Shown here: one piece after another, positions 26,400-35,537 of the stretch
Position numbering within the stretch: the first letter of the stretch is position 1
Layout: each line of letters opens with the position of its first letter
Source of the DNA: Bin5 sp963662575
GTDB taxonomy: Bacteria > Chloroflexota > Anaerolineae > Caldilineales > Caldilineaceae
Direction of reading: 5' to 3'
DNA: 64,000 nt
NCBI GenBank assembly: GCA_963662575.1
Contig: OY759723.1
Location: 4,960,001-5,024,000 of the forward strand
Made by a program: the position numbers and the translations under genes
Notes under the pieces: generated by a model
The model's input: only the letters and a program-made list of their open reading frames with translations
Databases searched by the model: none
What the model was told of the DNA's origin: nothing

Positions 26400-27677
26400 A
26401 TGCGTGTACCTTTCGCGGTCCGGAAGAGCGCAGGCGCGCCTGCGCTCTTTCAGATCACGCTGGCCGACTTCATTGTTCGCAGTGCCTATCAGATGGGCAA
26501 GACGCCCTTGCTGCCGATCTTCGCGGCTTCACTGGGGGCATCAGATGCGCTGTTGGGGCTGATCGTCTCTGTCTCCACACTCACGGGCATGGCGACGAAG
26601 CCGATTTTTGGGTTGCTTTCGGATCGAATGGGCCGGCGGTTGTGGCTTATCATTGGCACGCTGATTTTCGCGGGCGTGCCTTTTCTCTACGCGCTGATTG
26701 AGACGCCCGGCCAGCTGATCGCGATTCGCCTGCTGCACGGTACTGCCACAGCGATCTATGGCCCCGTGACAGTGGCCTATGTGGCTGAACGCGGCGGCAA
26801 GCGGAAGGCAGAGCGACTAGGCTGGTTTGGAATGGCTCGCAGCGGCGGTTACTTGATTGGACCAGTTGTGGCGGGCTGGCTACTGTTGTCGCTGGAGCCG
26901 GTAACAGTTTTCACGCTCATCGGCGCGTTGAGCATGGCGGCATTCATACCTGTTCTGAGGATGGGAGGCGACGGGCCAGGTCCGCAGAAGGGGGCACTTC
27001 CTCGCACCAATCCCTCTCTCGATAAACAAGGGGCTGGACTTCTTTCAGTACAAGCCATGCGGGGACTCTTGAAACGGCAGGCGGGGTTGCTGGGCGCGCC
27101 GGCTGTCTGGCTTTCCGGGGCATTGGAGGCAGCCGTCTTCGTCGTAACTTATGGCATAAAGGCCTTCTTACCGGTCTACGCATTGACCGCCGGATACTCG
27201 ACGGTTGAGATTGGCCTGTTTTTCAGCGCGCAAGAGGGCGCGCTCATTCTGCTTAGACCTTGGGGCGGACGGATGGGAGACCGGCTGGGCCATGTGCGCG
27301 CGGTGTCGCTGGGCATGATCTGCCTGGCACTCTCGCTGCCTTTTCTGCTGATGGCGGCGAGTACAGTGGGCCTGCTGGCGGTTGCTGTGGCGATGGGCGC
27401 GGCCCAAGCTCTGATTTTCCCGGCAACTGTTGCCCTGATCGCGGAGCAAGTTCCGGCAGACAAGGTTGGGGCTGGGATGGGACTGGCAGGTTCGCTTAAG
27501 AGCGCTGGCAAGGTTGTGGGTCCCCTGCTAGGCGGGCTGCTAATCGCCGGACTGGGCTATGGCGGGATGTTCTGGATGCTGGCAGGCGTGATGCTGGCCG
27601 GCGCGCTGGCCCTGTTCATTCGCATCCATCTCGTCCATTTCTCATTGACTCCGAAGGCGCAGAGAGTTAAGTCATAA
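26400..27677 (+). CDS. MFS transporter
   Basis: A 425-residue, 12-helix major facilitator protein. The loop 2-3 motif is GLLSDRMGRR and the half-repeat is WGGRMGDRLGHVRAVS. It resembles drug/sugar efflux-type MFS proteins. Start at ATG 26400, preceded by ACAGGAA and placed 10 bases after the Asp-box gene; a TTG-initiated frame from 26379 would overlap that gene. Co-transcription with the Asp-box protein suggests transport of a compound handled by it, which is inference. Confidence 0.88.
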   Translation: MRVPFAVRKSAGAPALFQITLADFIVRSAYQMGKTPLLPIFAASLGASDALLGLIVSVSTLTGMATKPIFGLLSDRMGRRLWLIIGTLIFAGVPFLYALIETPGQLIAIRLLHGTATAIYGPVTVAYVAERGGKRKAERLGWFGMARSGGYLIGPVVAGWLLLSLEPVTVFTLIGALSMAAFIPVLRMGGDGPGPQKGALPRTNPSLDKQGAGLLSVQAMRGLLKRQAGLLGAPAVWLSGALEAAVFVVTYGIKAFLPVYALTAGYSTVEIGLFFSAQEGALILLRPWGGRMGDRLGHVRAVSLGMICLALSLPFLLMAASTVGLLAVAVAMGAAQALIFPATVALIAEQVPADKVGAGMGLAGSLKSAGKVVGPLLGGLLIAGLGYGGMFWMLAGVMLAGALALFIRIHLVHFSLTPKAQRVKS

Positions 27678-27685
27678 AGGCACTT

Positions 27686-28957
27686 CTATTCGATTCTCGC
27701 CTGGCGGACGGTTGAAGCAAGTAGCAGTACCAGTTCCACCGCGAGTGCGGCCGAGCCGACCAGAAGGGTCGCCCGCAGCCCGATTGTTTCGCCAAGAACG
27801 CCGCCGATAAACGCCCCGATCGTCGCCACGCCAAACAGTACGAAGCGCCTGGCAGCGGTCACCCGCCCCAACAAGCGAATAGACGTTATTGTCTGACGCA
27901 AGCTAATCTGATTGACGAAGTAAATTGTGCTGCCTAAGCCGACTAAAGCGCGGGAAGTGCCTGCGGCCACAAACTCGTTGCCGATCAGGTCGGCACTCGC
28001 GAGCAGCAGACTTCCAGCGATCCATAGCAGTTTGCCTGCTACGAGCGCCCTGCCAGCCTGCATAAACCGAGCCGCGTTTGCGGCGAGCATGGCGCCCACG
28101 AGAGAGCCGACGCCTCCGCAGGCGGCAACAATGCCAATGACGGAAGGCGTAAAGTTCAGCTGATTGACCAGAAAGAGCATCTCCACGGCAGCTGACAGCG
28201 AACCGGCCAGCATTCCCAGGCTGGAGGTGATAGTAAGCGCTCTCAGAAGCGGCGTCCGAAGGAGCTCGTACACACCTTCTCCAACCTCCCGACCGATGGT
28301 GACAATCGCCGAACGGATCTGCTCTTTACGGCCCTTCGTATCGTCGGCGTCTGGGGGCGCGGCTTTGGCCGGCTCATCTTCGGTGACGCCGCTGAGCGCG
28401 AGGGCAGAAAAGAGATAGGAAGCGGCGTCAACCAGAATGGCTTTGGGCGCGCTGAAGAGCTGCACCAGACCGCCAGCGGCGGCCGGCCCGGCGATAGCGA
28501 CGACTGCATCACTGGTCGAGAGCCTGCTGTTGGCCTCAACCAACTCGCTTTTTTCTACCAGTGCGGGAAGTACCGAAATGGCGGCGATCTGGAAGAAGAC
28601 GGTCAAAGTACCGGCCGCGAAGGTTACAGTCCAGATCTGAAGAAAAGAGAGGTTTCCCAGCCAAGCGGCAGCAGGAACGGTGACGAGCAGCAGCGCCCGA
28701 CCGAGGTCCGCCCAAACCAGTATTGGCCGGCGACGGACCCTATCCACCCAGACGCCGGCGAAGAGGCCGAACAGCAGGTTGGGCAGCGAGCCGGCGGCTG
28801 CAAGCAGACCCATCTCTGAAGGCGTAGCCCCCAGCACGAGCACGGCTGTAAGAGGCAGGGCCACGGATGTGATGGCAGTACCGGCGCCGGACGTGACGTG
28901 CGCGACCCAGAGCTGCGTGAATGAACGATTCTTCCAGAGGCCGCTGGACTGTTTCAT
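27686..28957 (-). CDS. MFS transporter (MFS_3/EntS-like)
   Basis: A 423-residue 12-helix transporter of the group containing enterobactin and macrolide exporters: FTQLWVAHVTSGAGTAITS at the start, GLFAGVWVDRVRRRP in loop 2-3, LVEKSELVEANSRLS in the middle. A charged central loop (residues ~195-220, rich in Ala/Asp/Lys) separates the halves. Its ATG overlaps the stop of the upstream kinase-like gene in an ATGA. Probably an exporter; substrate unknown. Confidence 0.88.
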   Translation of the reverse strand: MKQSSGLWKNRSFTQLWVAHVTSGAGTAITSVALPLTAVLVLGATPSEMGLLAAAGSLPNLLFGLFAGVWVDRVRRRPILVWADLGRALLLVTVPAAAWLGNLSFLQIWTVTFAAGTLTVFFQIAAISVLPALVEKSELVEANSRLSTSDAVVAIAGPAAAGGLVQLFSAPKAILVDAASYLFSALALSGVTEDEPAKAAPPDADDTKGRKEQIRSAIVTIGREVGEGVYELLRTPLLRALTITSSLGMLAGSLSAAVEMLFLVNQLNFTPSVIGIVAACGGVGSLVGAMLAANAARFMQAGRALVAGKLLWIAGSLLLASADLIGNEFVAAGTSRALVGLGSTIYFVNQISLRQTITSIRLLGRVTAARRFVLFGVATIGAFIGGVLGETIGLRATLLVGSAALAVELVLLLASTVRQARIE

Positions 28958-29667
28958 TCGTCCGCCCGCGGCGGTTCCAGTGCAAGGGAGCGCTCGATCC
29001 AGTCTTTGACTGCGCCTGCCGAATCCTCAACAGCCGCGTCCGTTGTATCCAGAAGTGTTACTTCTGGCGTCTGCCTGGGCCCCTCATTTTGCAGCCAGCG
29101 GTTAAAGTCAAGCTGTTCCTGCAGTTGTTGCGGTTGGCCGCTCTTGCGCCAGGCGGGTCGCGCAAGGAGTCGCCGTTGCAATTCATCCTCCTCACAGACC
29201 AGGGCCAAGTAGTGCGTTTGGCTGAAAAAGCGCCGCTCTTCACACTGTTCGATATTCTCAGGAACGGCCAAACCCGCGCCAAAGAGCGTGACGGGCCGCC
29301 TGCTCTGGCCGATGTTTTTCGCCAGCCGCAGCCATGTCGCAAAGAAGCGACGGTTGCCATCAGGCGGCGTTTCAAACTCCTGCAGCCAGAGGAGGTCGGC
29401 TTCCAGAAGCACGGCGGCGGTAAACCTGCCTGCCAGTTCCTGCAGGACGGCGCTTTTTCCGGTTGCGCTGGCTCCGCCGATGAGCAGAAGGGGTAGTCGC
29501 AGAAAAGGGTGCATATGGCCGCAATGCGTGCAGGTCGCAATGGCAGCCAGTTTTTCAACCTGGCGGTTATCATGGTCGCGGGAACCTGATACACCGGCAA
29601 CGCTTGTGGGTTCGGCAACCAATTTGTCGACACTATAGAGGCCGCAGTGGGCACAGACATTCATCAT
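28954..29667 (-). CDS. P-loop nucleoside-kinase-like protein with zinc ribbon
   Basis: A 237-residue protein. The N-terminal 60 residues hold two CxxC pairs (CAHC near residue 5, CTHC near 47) forming a probable zinc ribbon. Walker A follows as GGASATGKSAV (~64-74), then an acidic strand (VLLEADLLWL) and an Arg-rich lid (DELQRRLLARPAWRKSG), as in small-molecule kinases of the AAA_18/uridine kinase type. The substrate is unknown. Translational coupling with the MFS gene downstream hints at modification linked to transport, for example resistance by phosphorylation and export; this is inference. Confidence 0.7.
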   Translation of the reverse strand: MMNVCAHCGLYSVDKLVAEPTSVAGVSGSRDHDNRQVEKLAAIATCTHCGHMHPFLRLPLLLIGGASATGKSAVLQELAGRFTAAVLLEADLLWLQEFETPPDGNRRFFATWLRLAKNIGQSRRPVTLFGAGLAVPENIEQCEERRFFSQTHYLALVCEEDELQRRLLARPAWRKSGQPQQLQEQLDFNRWLQNEGPRQTPEVTLLDTTDAAVEDSAGAVKDWIERSLALEPPRADE

Positions 29668-29788
29668 AGAGGGAGTTTCACTCTTTCCTGACTGTCAGTT
29701 CGGGAGCGTTCCAGGCCTTCGCCAAAAAATGCTGCGACTGTCGGCGCGAGTTGCCGGTTCCAGGCTTGCATATTATCATGGACGCGGC

Positions 29789-29822
29789 GGAGGGATGAAG
29801 ACTATTGTTCTTCACTCCCTCT
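29789..29822. repeat. Imperfect hairpin in a divergent promoter region
   Basis: GAGGGATGAAG and CTTCACTCCCTC pair over a 9-base loop with one bulge, followed on the plus strand by a short T-rich run. It sits between the kinase-like gene and the next MFS gene, 135 bases before the latter. It could be a terminator or a leader hairpin. Confidence 0.35.
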
Positions 29823-29956
29823 TTACTTATTGGCGTCCCTTAGTAAGGCGGGATTCTCCCGTCTGACATTGCGATTCAGTCGCCTGGCGAAACGATGCCC
29901 AGGCATGCGATCGTCTATAGCCAAATGATTCGCATTGCAGTTCTACAAGAGTAGCG

Positions 29957-31195
29957 ATGATTAGCGACAGACGGGCGAATACAATTACAAGAGCGGTTTT
30001 CAAGCGTGAATTCCTGACCAATACGGTGTTACTGGTGGCGGGCGGGCACTTTCTGCTGGAGCTTTTCCACCAATATCTGCCGGTCTTTTTTCCGCTCTAC
30101 CGCGCAGAGTTTGGGCTGAGCTACGGGCAGATAGGCATGGTGACGCTGGTCGGGACCACGACGATGTCGCTGGCGCAGCCGATTTTTGGTTACTTTATTG
30201 ATCGCTGGGATGCCCGCCGCATCGCGTCGCTGAGCGTTCTCTGGCTGGGGCTTATTATGGCGGCGCTCGGTTTCAGCACCAATTATTGGACGTTGTTGGT
30301 GGGGGTGGCGCTGGCGGGTTTTGGGTCGGCGGCATTCCATCCTGCGGGCGCTTCGGTCGTCAGCAAGGCTACTGAAGAAGCGAAAAGAGGACGTGCAGTC
30401 TCTTTCTTTGCGGTCGGCGGGAATGTTGGCTCAGCGGGCAGCCCGCTGCTACTGGCAGTCGGGTTCGGGCTGGTGGGGCTGAAGGGAACGATCGTCCTGC
30501 TGCCTGTCGTCGTCCTGGCGGCAATTTGGCTGGTCAGCGGGCTGGGGCGGGAGAGCAGCGGCGACCGGGAAGCGCACCGGCAACGACAGTCGCGGGCCGG
30601 ACAGGGCTTTCTGTTGGGGTTGGTCCTGATCACGATGGTGGCGATGACCCGCGCCTGGTTCCAGCTCAGCTTGACGACCTATCTGCCTACTCTGCTGGGG
30701 GATCGCGGTTTTTCGGTTGTTTATGGTGGGCAGATGCTCTTTGTTCTGTCGCTCTTGATCGGCGTGGGCAGCTTATTTGGCGGCATCCTGTCCGATCGAT
30801 TCGGCCGCTGGCAGGTCTTGCTGGCCTGCTTCGCCTTGTTGGGACCGGCATACTGGCTCTTTTTACACGCGGGCGGCAGCCTGCAGTTCATCTATGCCGG
30901 CGCGATGGGTTTTCTGTTGGGATGCACTTACCCCACGACGGTTGTTATCGCCCAGGATGTGTGGCCGCGGGGATTGGCGATGGCATCGGGCCTGGTGATG
31001 GGGCTGGGCTGGTGGCCTGGCGGTCTGGGCGCGACGCTCACCGGTTGGCTGGCGGATCAACGGACACTGGACACTGCGCTGGAGGGCCTCGTCATGGCGC
31101 CGGTTCTGGGCGCGCTGCTGATGGCGGTCTTTGCGCTGGCACAGCACAGACGCAACAGTTCATCGATAGATATTACGGAACAGACTTCCGCATGA
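29957..31195 (+). CDS. MFS transporter (fosmidomycin-resistance-like)
   Basis: A 412-residue 12-helix transporter. ELFHQYLPVFFPLY in helix 1, IFGYFIDRWDARR in loop 2-3 and GSAAFHPAGASVVS in helix 4 are typical of the Fsr group of drug exporters. The second half has GGILSDRFGRWQ. It is followed 13 bases later by a nucleoside hydrolase gene, so a nucleoside-type substrate is possible but not shown. Confidence 0.87.
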   Translation: MISDRRANTITRAVFKREFLTNTVLLVAGGHFLLELFHQYLPVFFPLYRAEFGLSYGQIGMVTLVGTTTMSLAQPIFGYFIDRWDARRIASLSVLWLGLIMAALGFSTNYWTLLVGVALAGFGSAAFHPAGASVVSKATEEAKRGRAVSFFAVGGNVGSAGSPLLLAVGFGLVGLKGTIVLLPVVVLAAIWLVSGLGRESSGDREAHRQRQSRAGQGFLLGLVLITMVAMTRAWFQLSLTTYLPTLLGDRGFSVVYGGQMLFVLSLLIGVGSLFGGILSDRFGRWQVLLACFALLGPAYWLFLHAGGSLQFIYAGAMGFLLGCTYPTTVVIAQDVWPRGLAMASGLVMGLGWWPGGLGATLTGWLADQRTLDTALEGLVMAPVLGALLMAVFALAQHRRNSSSIDITEQTSA

Positions 31196-31208
31196 TAGGA
31201 GTTTCTCG

Positions 31209-32168
31209 ATGTCATCAGCTCTCCCTGTTTTGCTAGACGTTGACACCGGCGGCGACGACGCGTTGGCATTGTTGCTGGCGATGGCGTCTCCGGCACTGGA
31301 TGTGCGCGGCATCACATGCGTGGAAGGCAACTGCCCGCTGGAGCAGGTTGTTGTCAATACGCTTACGCTTCTGGATGCGATTGGGGCGCCTCCGGTTCCG
31401 GTCGCGGCGGGGATGGGCAGGTCGATCATGGATGGCGGCCTGCCGCCCCCAGCTCTTCATGGCAGTGACGGCATGGGCGATCTCGGCCTGCCGCGGCCGA
31501 GCCGCAGCGCGGTCGATATCCACGCGGTCGAATTCCTGCGGCGAACTCTGGCCGAGTCCAGCGAGCCGCTGACGCTGATCTGCCTGGCTCCCCTGACCAA
31601 TATCGCGATGCTGCTGCGGATGTATCCACACGTTACTGACAAGATCGCGCGGCTGTATGTGATGGGTGGAACGTACGCCTCGCCGGGCAATGCTACTCCG
31701 GCGGCGGAATTCAACATCCGCTGCGATCCGGAGGCAGCCGCGATCGTACTTCATAGCGGGTTGCCTGTTACTTTGTATCCCCTGGATCCCTTTATGCAGG
31801 TGTGGTTCACTGAGAGTGAGGCCAGAGCGATGGCGGATTCGGCGAGTGCGGCTGTACGTATCGCCGGCGGCATCGCGCTACACTACTGCCGCTTTTTCGG
31901 GGCGGAGTTTTCGCTCATCGGCGACGCCGGAACGGTTGCCGCGGTGATTGATCCGGAGGGTGCAACAGTGGAACGCAGACCCATGCGGGTGGAGTTGTCA
32001 GGCGGCGAGACGAGGGGAGCGACCGTTTTCGACCGGCGCAGCGCCAGGCAACGCGATTACGACGACGAATTATGGGCCGGTTTGGACGTTGTCACCAAGG
32101 TAGACGCGCCCCGTTATCGACAGTTGATGGCATCAGCCTTGGGGGCAGGACAGATATTGGCGGAATAG
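31209..32168 (+). CDS. Inosine-uridine-preferring nucleoside hydrolase
   Basis: Hydrolyses N-glycosidic bonds of nucleosides, releasing ribose and base. The 319-residue protein opens with LDVDTGGDDALALLLA, the calcium-binding DxDxxxDD motif, and has YVMGGTYASPGN and EFNIRCDPEAA in the expected places. TAGGAGTTTCTCG gives a good ribosome-binding site. Likely salvage of nucleosides together with the upstream transporter. Confidence 0.94.
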   Translation: MSSALPVLLDVDTGGDDALALLLAMASPALDVRGITCVEGNCPLEQVVVNTLTLLDAIGAPPVPVAAGMGRSIMDGGLPPPALHGSDGMGDLGLPRPSRSAVDIHAVEFLRRTLAESSEPLTLICLAPLTNIAMLLRMYPHVTDKIARLYVMGGTYASPGNATPAAEFNIRCDPEAAAIVLHSGLPVTLYPLDPFMQVWFTESEARAMADSASAAVRIAGGIALHYCRFFGAEFSLIGDAGTVAAVIDPEGATVERRPMRVELSGGETRGATVFDRRSARQRDYDDELWAGLDVVTKVDAPRYRQLMASALGAGQILAE

Positions 32169-32279
32169 ACGCAGGCTTGCAAATCCGCACGCTGCAGAGC
32201 CCCTTTGAAATAGCTCGTCCTCAAACAGGGCGCGAATAAACCCAACTACAAATTGAATATCTCGTCCGCAGGCCGACTG

Positions 32280-33185
32280 CTACTCCAACAGTGATTCGGC
32301 ATTGGCGCTGAAGATCTTGTGGCGCACTTCTGCGGAAAGATTCAGGCCGTTGAGCAGTTTCTGCATGCGGTCGTCGAAGTGGTCGCGTCCGAAGAGCAAG
32401 CGGTCCTGGAATTCGAGCAGGAATGGCTCGGCTGACGTCCCGCTTTTTGGAGAGAAGGGCTCGCTTTCAAGCTGACTGAAGTCCCGCGTAAGCGCGGTGA
32501 ATGCGGAGCCGGCTGAGAGGTCGGCGTAGAGGTTGGGATAGGTGCGGAACAGGTCGAACAGTCTGCCGCCGGGAAGCACAGGGCCATTGGGGTATCCGAC
32601 TTTGTCGAACTGATCGTCGCCGGAGATGTGCGCCCAGAAGCCGGGCGCGTGGCCGATGAAAACGGTATCTGGGCAGGCCTGCAGAGCGCGTTCGAAGGCG
32701 TCTATGCTGCCGCCGTACCACCAATCCGTGCGGGGATAGCGTTGGCCGGTTGGGATGGGATAATCTATGTGGAAGGTGATGGGCAGTCCCTTTTCGCCGC
32801 AGAAACGGAACAGCCGCAGAGCATCGGGATTGTCGTAGAGCATTCGCAATTTGATTTCGCCGCAGACCTGCACGCCGTGAATCTCGATGGCGGCTTGCAG
32901 CTGGTCGATGGCTTCGGGACGGCGGGGGTCGGGTGCGTAGCCAAGAACGAAACGATCGGGGGCGGCCTGTTTGTAGCGCAGGCATGCGGCAAACGGGACG
33001 GGGTAGGCGCGGCCGTCGCCAAAATGTATCTCCTTGAAATAGCTGGCGGGATTGTACTCATCGGGTGGGCACTCCCAGGTGAGCAGCCAGGTCTTGTCGA
33101 TGCCGTGTCGGTCCATGTTGGCCAGAAACTTCGGCAGATCATGGCCGAGCCAATCGGGGTGGTTGTGCGCGTCAATGATGGTCAT
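32280..33185 (-). CDS. Amidohydrolase-2 family metal-dependent hydrolase
   Basis: A 301-residue TIM-barrel protein with the first metal motif DAHNHPDW, a mid-barrel His in LPITFHIDYP, VFIGHAPGFW and a late Asp in LLFGRDHFDD. These are the usual amidohydrolase-2 (ACMSD-like) positions. Substrate unknown. It lies 6 bases after the first Yip1 gene, which suggests a common transcript. Confidence 0.88.
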   Translation of the reverse strand: MTIIDAHNHPDWLGHDLPKFLANMDRHGIDKTWLLTWECPPDEYNPASYFKEIHFGDGRAYPVPFAACLRYKQAAPDRFVLGYAPDPRRPEAIDQLQAAIEIHGVQVCGEIKLRMLYDNPDALRLFRFCGEKGLPITFHIDYPIPTGQRYPRTDWWYGGSIDAFERALQACPDTVFIGHAPGFWAHISGDDQFDKVGYPNGPVLPGGRLFDLFRTYPNLYADLSAGSAFTALTRDFSQLESEPFSPKSGTSAEPFLLEFQDRLLFGRDHFDDRMQKLLNGLNLSAEVRHKIFSANAESLLE

Positions 33186-33191
33186 GTTTTC

Positions 33192-33839
33192 TTATTGGAA
33201 GGTGGAGGCCACCATGCCAACAAGGGCAATGGCCAGACATGCTGCCAGAGCCATTCCGACCAGGAGCGGGGCAACGACAACGACGATGGCTCTGCCTTGG
33301 GACAACTCATACTCTACCTTTAAGGCAAAGTAATTTAGAACCACCTGATAAATTCCAAGAATGCCGGCTAAGCAGCCTCCCACGGCCGGCAAGAAACCGA
33401 GTATGGAGCCGACAATGATGATCGGTGCGCCGAAGGTGGCATAGAGATAGGCATAGCGACCGAACTGCCCGCGCCCTCCTAGTACGGAAGCGACAACATG
33501 GTAGATGCCCACGCCAATAAGGAAAGTGATAGGTCCAAAAATGATGATGGAGAGGTTGAGAAAAGACCCACCGGGGGTATCGGTTTCAGAGATAGGCCCG
33601 ATTTCTCCTTGGAGTTCAGCCGGCAACATCTCCATGACCTGACTGATGCCTCCTAATGGAGACGAAAAAATCTGGGCTTGCAGCGTTCCGAGCAGGGCCG
33701 AGATGACCGAGGCCAAGATCATCCAGACGAGCGCGGTCTTTAGTGTCGCCGAGGCTTTTTCTCGTTCGGCAGTGAACACTTCTTCGCCGGGCTTGGTCAA
33801 TACATTGAGCCAGGTTTGGAAGATCGAGTTGAGGTCCAT
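33192..33839 (-). CDS. Yip1-domain membrane protein (paralogue 1)
   Basis: A 215-residue membrane protein with about five hydrophobic segments. The N-terminal cytosolic stretch SIFQTWLNVLTKPGEEVF is followed by SATLKTALVWM, then FGRYAYLYATFGAPIII, a block characteristic of Yip1-family bacterial proteins. Function unknown. The next gene upstream encodes a clear paralogue. AGGAGATACCT precedes the ATG. Confidence 0.82.
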   Translation of the reverse strand: MDLNSIFQTWLNVLTKPGEEVFTAEREKASATLKTALVWMILASVISALLGTLQAQIFSSPLGGISQVMEMLPAELQGEIGPISETDTPGGSFLNLSIIIFGPITFLIGVGIYHVVASVLGGRGQFGRYAYLYATFGAPIIIVGSILGFLPAVGGCLAGILGIYQVVLNYFALKVEYELSQGRAIVVVVAPLLVGMALAACLAIALVGMVASTFQ

Positions 33840-34004
33840 AGGTATCTCCTTAGAACAGGTGCGACCGTTTGGCTTTGGAAAGTCGCCATCTCAGGTGACT
33901 CGAGTGTGCACGGCAGTACTGGGAGGTCATATGCACATTATGTGGGAAATAGGTAGTGAGAGCAAGGGGCGCGGAAGACCTACACGAAAATCTTGCAGCC
34001 TTGA

Positions 34005-34676
34005 TCAGCCAGTGAAGCTAGAGCTGTACAACAATCCCCCTGCCAGCGCCGTTACCCCACCAGCGATCAGAGATCCTACGAGGATAACGACAATCGCCCG
34101 ACCGCGGGGCAGTCCGTATTCCGCTCTTGTGGCAAAGTAGGCAAGTACCAACTGGTAGATTGACAGGATGAGGACAGCCAGGCAAATGAGGTAAGGTACG
34201 AGGCTTACCAAGGCCATGGCTATTGCCAGCGGCGCGCCGAAAGTAGCATTGAGATAGGCGTAGCGCCCAAACTTTTCTGAGCGAGTCTCTCCTGACGCCT
34301 CCAGACGGATACGATCAGTTCCCAGTAGAGATGCGGCCAGATGCTGAATCCCAACCGAAATAATAAATATTACAGGTGTTGTCACTATGCCAGTCAGAAT
34401 TTGCGTGGTTGACTTCTGCGGAATGGAGTTCATGGTAGCGAGAAACTCTGAAGGCGACCGGACTTCAGCCGGCAACAAGCTCTCCGGTGAGGAAGGATAG
34501 AGTTGCGCTTGCAGCAGTTCAAGTAGAACGACGACTGCGCCAGCCAGAACCATCCAGACGAGCGCGGTCGTCAGGGTCGCGGACTGTTTGAGGCGTTCGG
34601 CCTCGAAGAACTGTTCTCCGGGCTTGGTCAAGACCGTTACCCAGGTGTGGAACATCGAGCGGAGATCGAGCGTCAT
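34005..34676 (-). CDS. Yip1-domain membrane protein (paralogue 2)
   Basis: A 223-residue paralogue of the downstream gene: SMFHTWVTVLTKPGEQFF, SATLTTALVWMVL and FGRYAYLNATFGAPLAI align position by position. It differs in the loop between helices 1 and 2 and in a charged loop (RLEASGETRSEKFG). The pair probably arose by tandem duplication; a 165-base gap separates them. Function unknown. Confidence 0.82.
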   Translation of the reverse strand: MTLDLRSMFHTWVTVLTKPGEQFFEAERLKQSATLTTALVWMVLAGAVVVLLELLQAQLYPSSPESLLPAEVRSPSEFLATMNSIPQKSTTQILTGIVTTPVIFIISVGIQHLAASLLGTDRIRLEASGETRSEKFGRYAYLNATFGAPLAIAMALVSLVPYLICLAVLILSIYQLVLAYFATRAEYGLPRGRAIVVILVGSLIAGGVTALAGGLLYSSSFTG

Positions 34677-34790
34677 TTTGAGCCAGAAGTATCGTACTCA
34701 AACCGGCGCCAACGAGATGGCCACCAAGTGGAAGGGATGTGCCACTCCTTCAGCAGTATATCATGCGTTGACGAGAGTATGCCTGCTGCA

Positions 34791-35117
34791 TCAAGTGCTC
34801 AAGAACGCGCGACGCAGTTTATCGTTCACCACTTCTTCCCAATCGGGACCGAGGCCGCGGATGTACTGCGCGAGATCAGAGTCTAAAGGAATGGGAAGCA
34901 TTATCTTGGTGCTATCCAGTTCTCGTTCCTGCAAACGCTGATAGCGCTCGACAATGTCCGGGACGACTTCACTGGCGGGCCGCGCCTTTTTGAACCACTC
35001 CTCATCCAGTTCAATCGTATCGGGGTCTGCTTCGATACCGGCGTTGATGGCGGCCTCTTCCCCATACTCCCCTGAAATCTCTTCAAAGGACTTACCTTTG
35101 AATCTATCGCTTTTCAT
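34791..35117 (-). CDS. brnA: BrnA-type antitoxin
   Basis: A 108-residue BrnA-family antitoxin: the conserved IELDEEWFKKARPASEVVP segment is followed by a C-terminal ribbon-helix-helix-like region (TKIMLPIPLDSDLAQYIRG). In brnTA modules BrnA binds the BrnT ribonuclease and represses the operon. Its ATG overlaps the end of brnT by 14 bases, the normal arrangement. The cognate toxin frame is interrupted, so this gene may now be an orphan antitoxin. Confidence 0.85.
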   Translation of the reverse strand: MKSDRFKGKSFEEISGEYGEEAAINAGIEADPDTIELDEEWFKKARPASEVVPDIVERYQRLQERELDSTKIMLPIPLDSDLAQYIRGLGPDWEEVVNDKLRRAFLST

Positions 35118-35364
35118 AGTCCGTTACCTCTCGAGAATTGGCCTTGCGCAGACTGATAATGCGGATATCTTCCCCCCTCCTGGTGAAAACTACCACATGT
35201 AGGCACGTGCCAATGCGTCCTCTTGCGACATAGCGCTGCTCCTGATGTCGACTGTCCTGTCTAGTTACTGACGTTGCTCAACCGAAGCCTTCAATTGCCG
35301 AGAAATCGATTCCGTGTTTCCCTCGGTTAAACCGATGTTTCTCCTCGTCCCACTCGTAGCCCAT
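35104..35364 (-). pseudogene. brnT: BrnT-type toxin interrupted by an in-frame TGA
   Basis: Reading the minus strand from ATG 35364 gives MGYEWDEEKHRFNRGKHGID, a typical BrnT start, then SAIEGFG and a TGA at codon 29 (35280-35278). The same frame continues without shift through RHQEQRYVARGRIG, CLHVVVFTRRGEDIRIIS and LRKANSREVTDYEKR to TAG at 35104. The family usually has Trp near the position of the TGA, so a single TGG to TGA change explains the break. Total length of 86 codons is normal. The gene is probably inactive; a sequencing error is the main alternative. Confidence 0.85.
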
Positions 35365-35537
35365 GCGTTCATTGTAGCTACAACATGAGTGTACGGCAAC
35401 CTGATCGACGAGCGCCCTCCCCTGAAGAGCCGCATTGCCGGAAAAGAAACTGCGAAGTTGACGTTTTTGGGGTGAAACGCAGCAGTGGCTTATTCCGATT
35501 TGTTGGCCTGGATAGTGCGCTGTAAACTGGAGATATT

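Noticed and set aside
35278..35280. TGA read as Trp (recoding) in brnT
   Set aside because: TGA serves as the normal stop of several genes in this window, including rsmA and the sugar oxidoreductase, and TGG is used freely, so genetic-code reassignment is unlikely.
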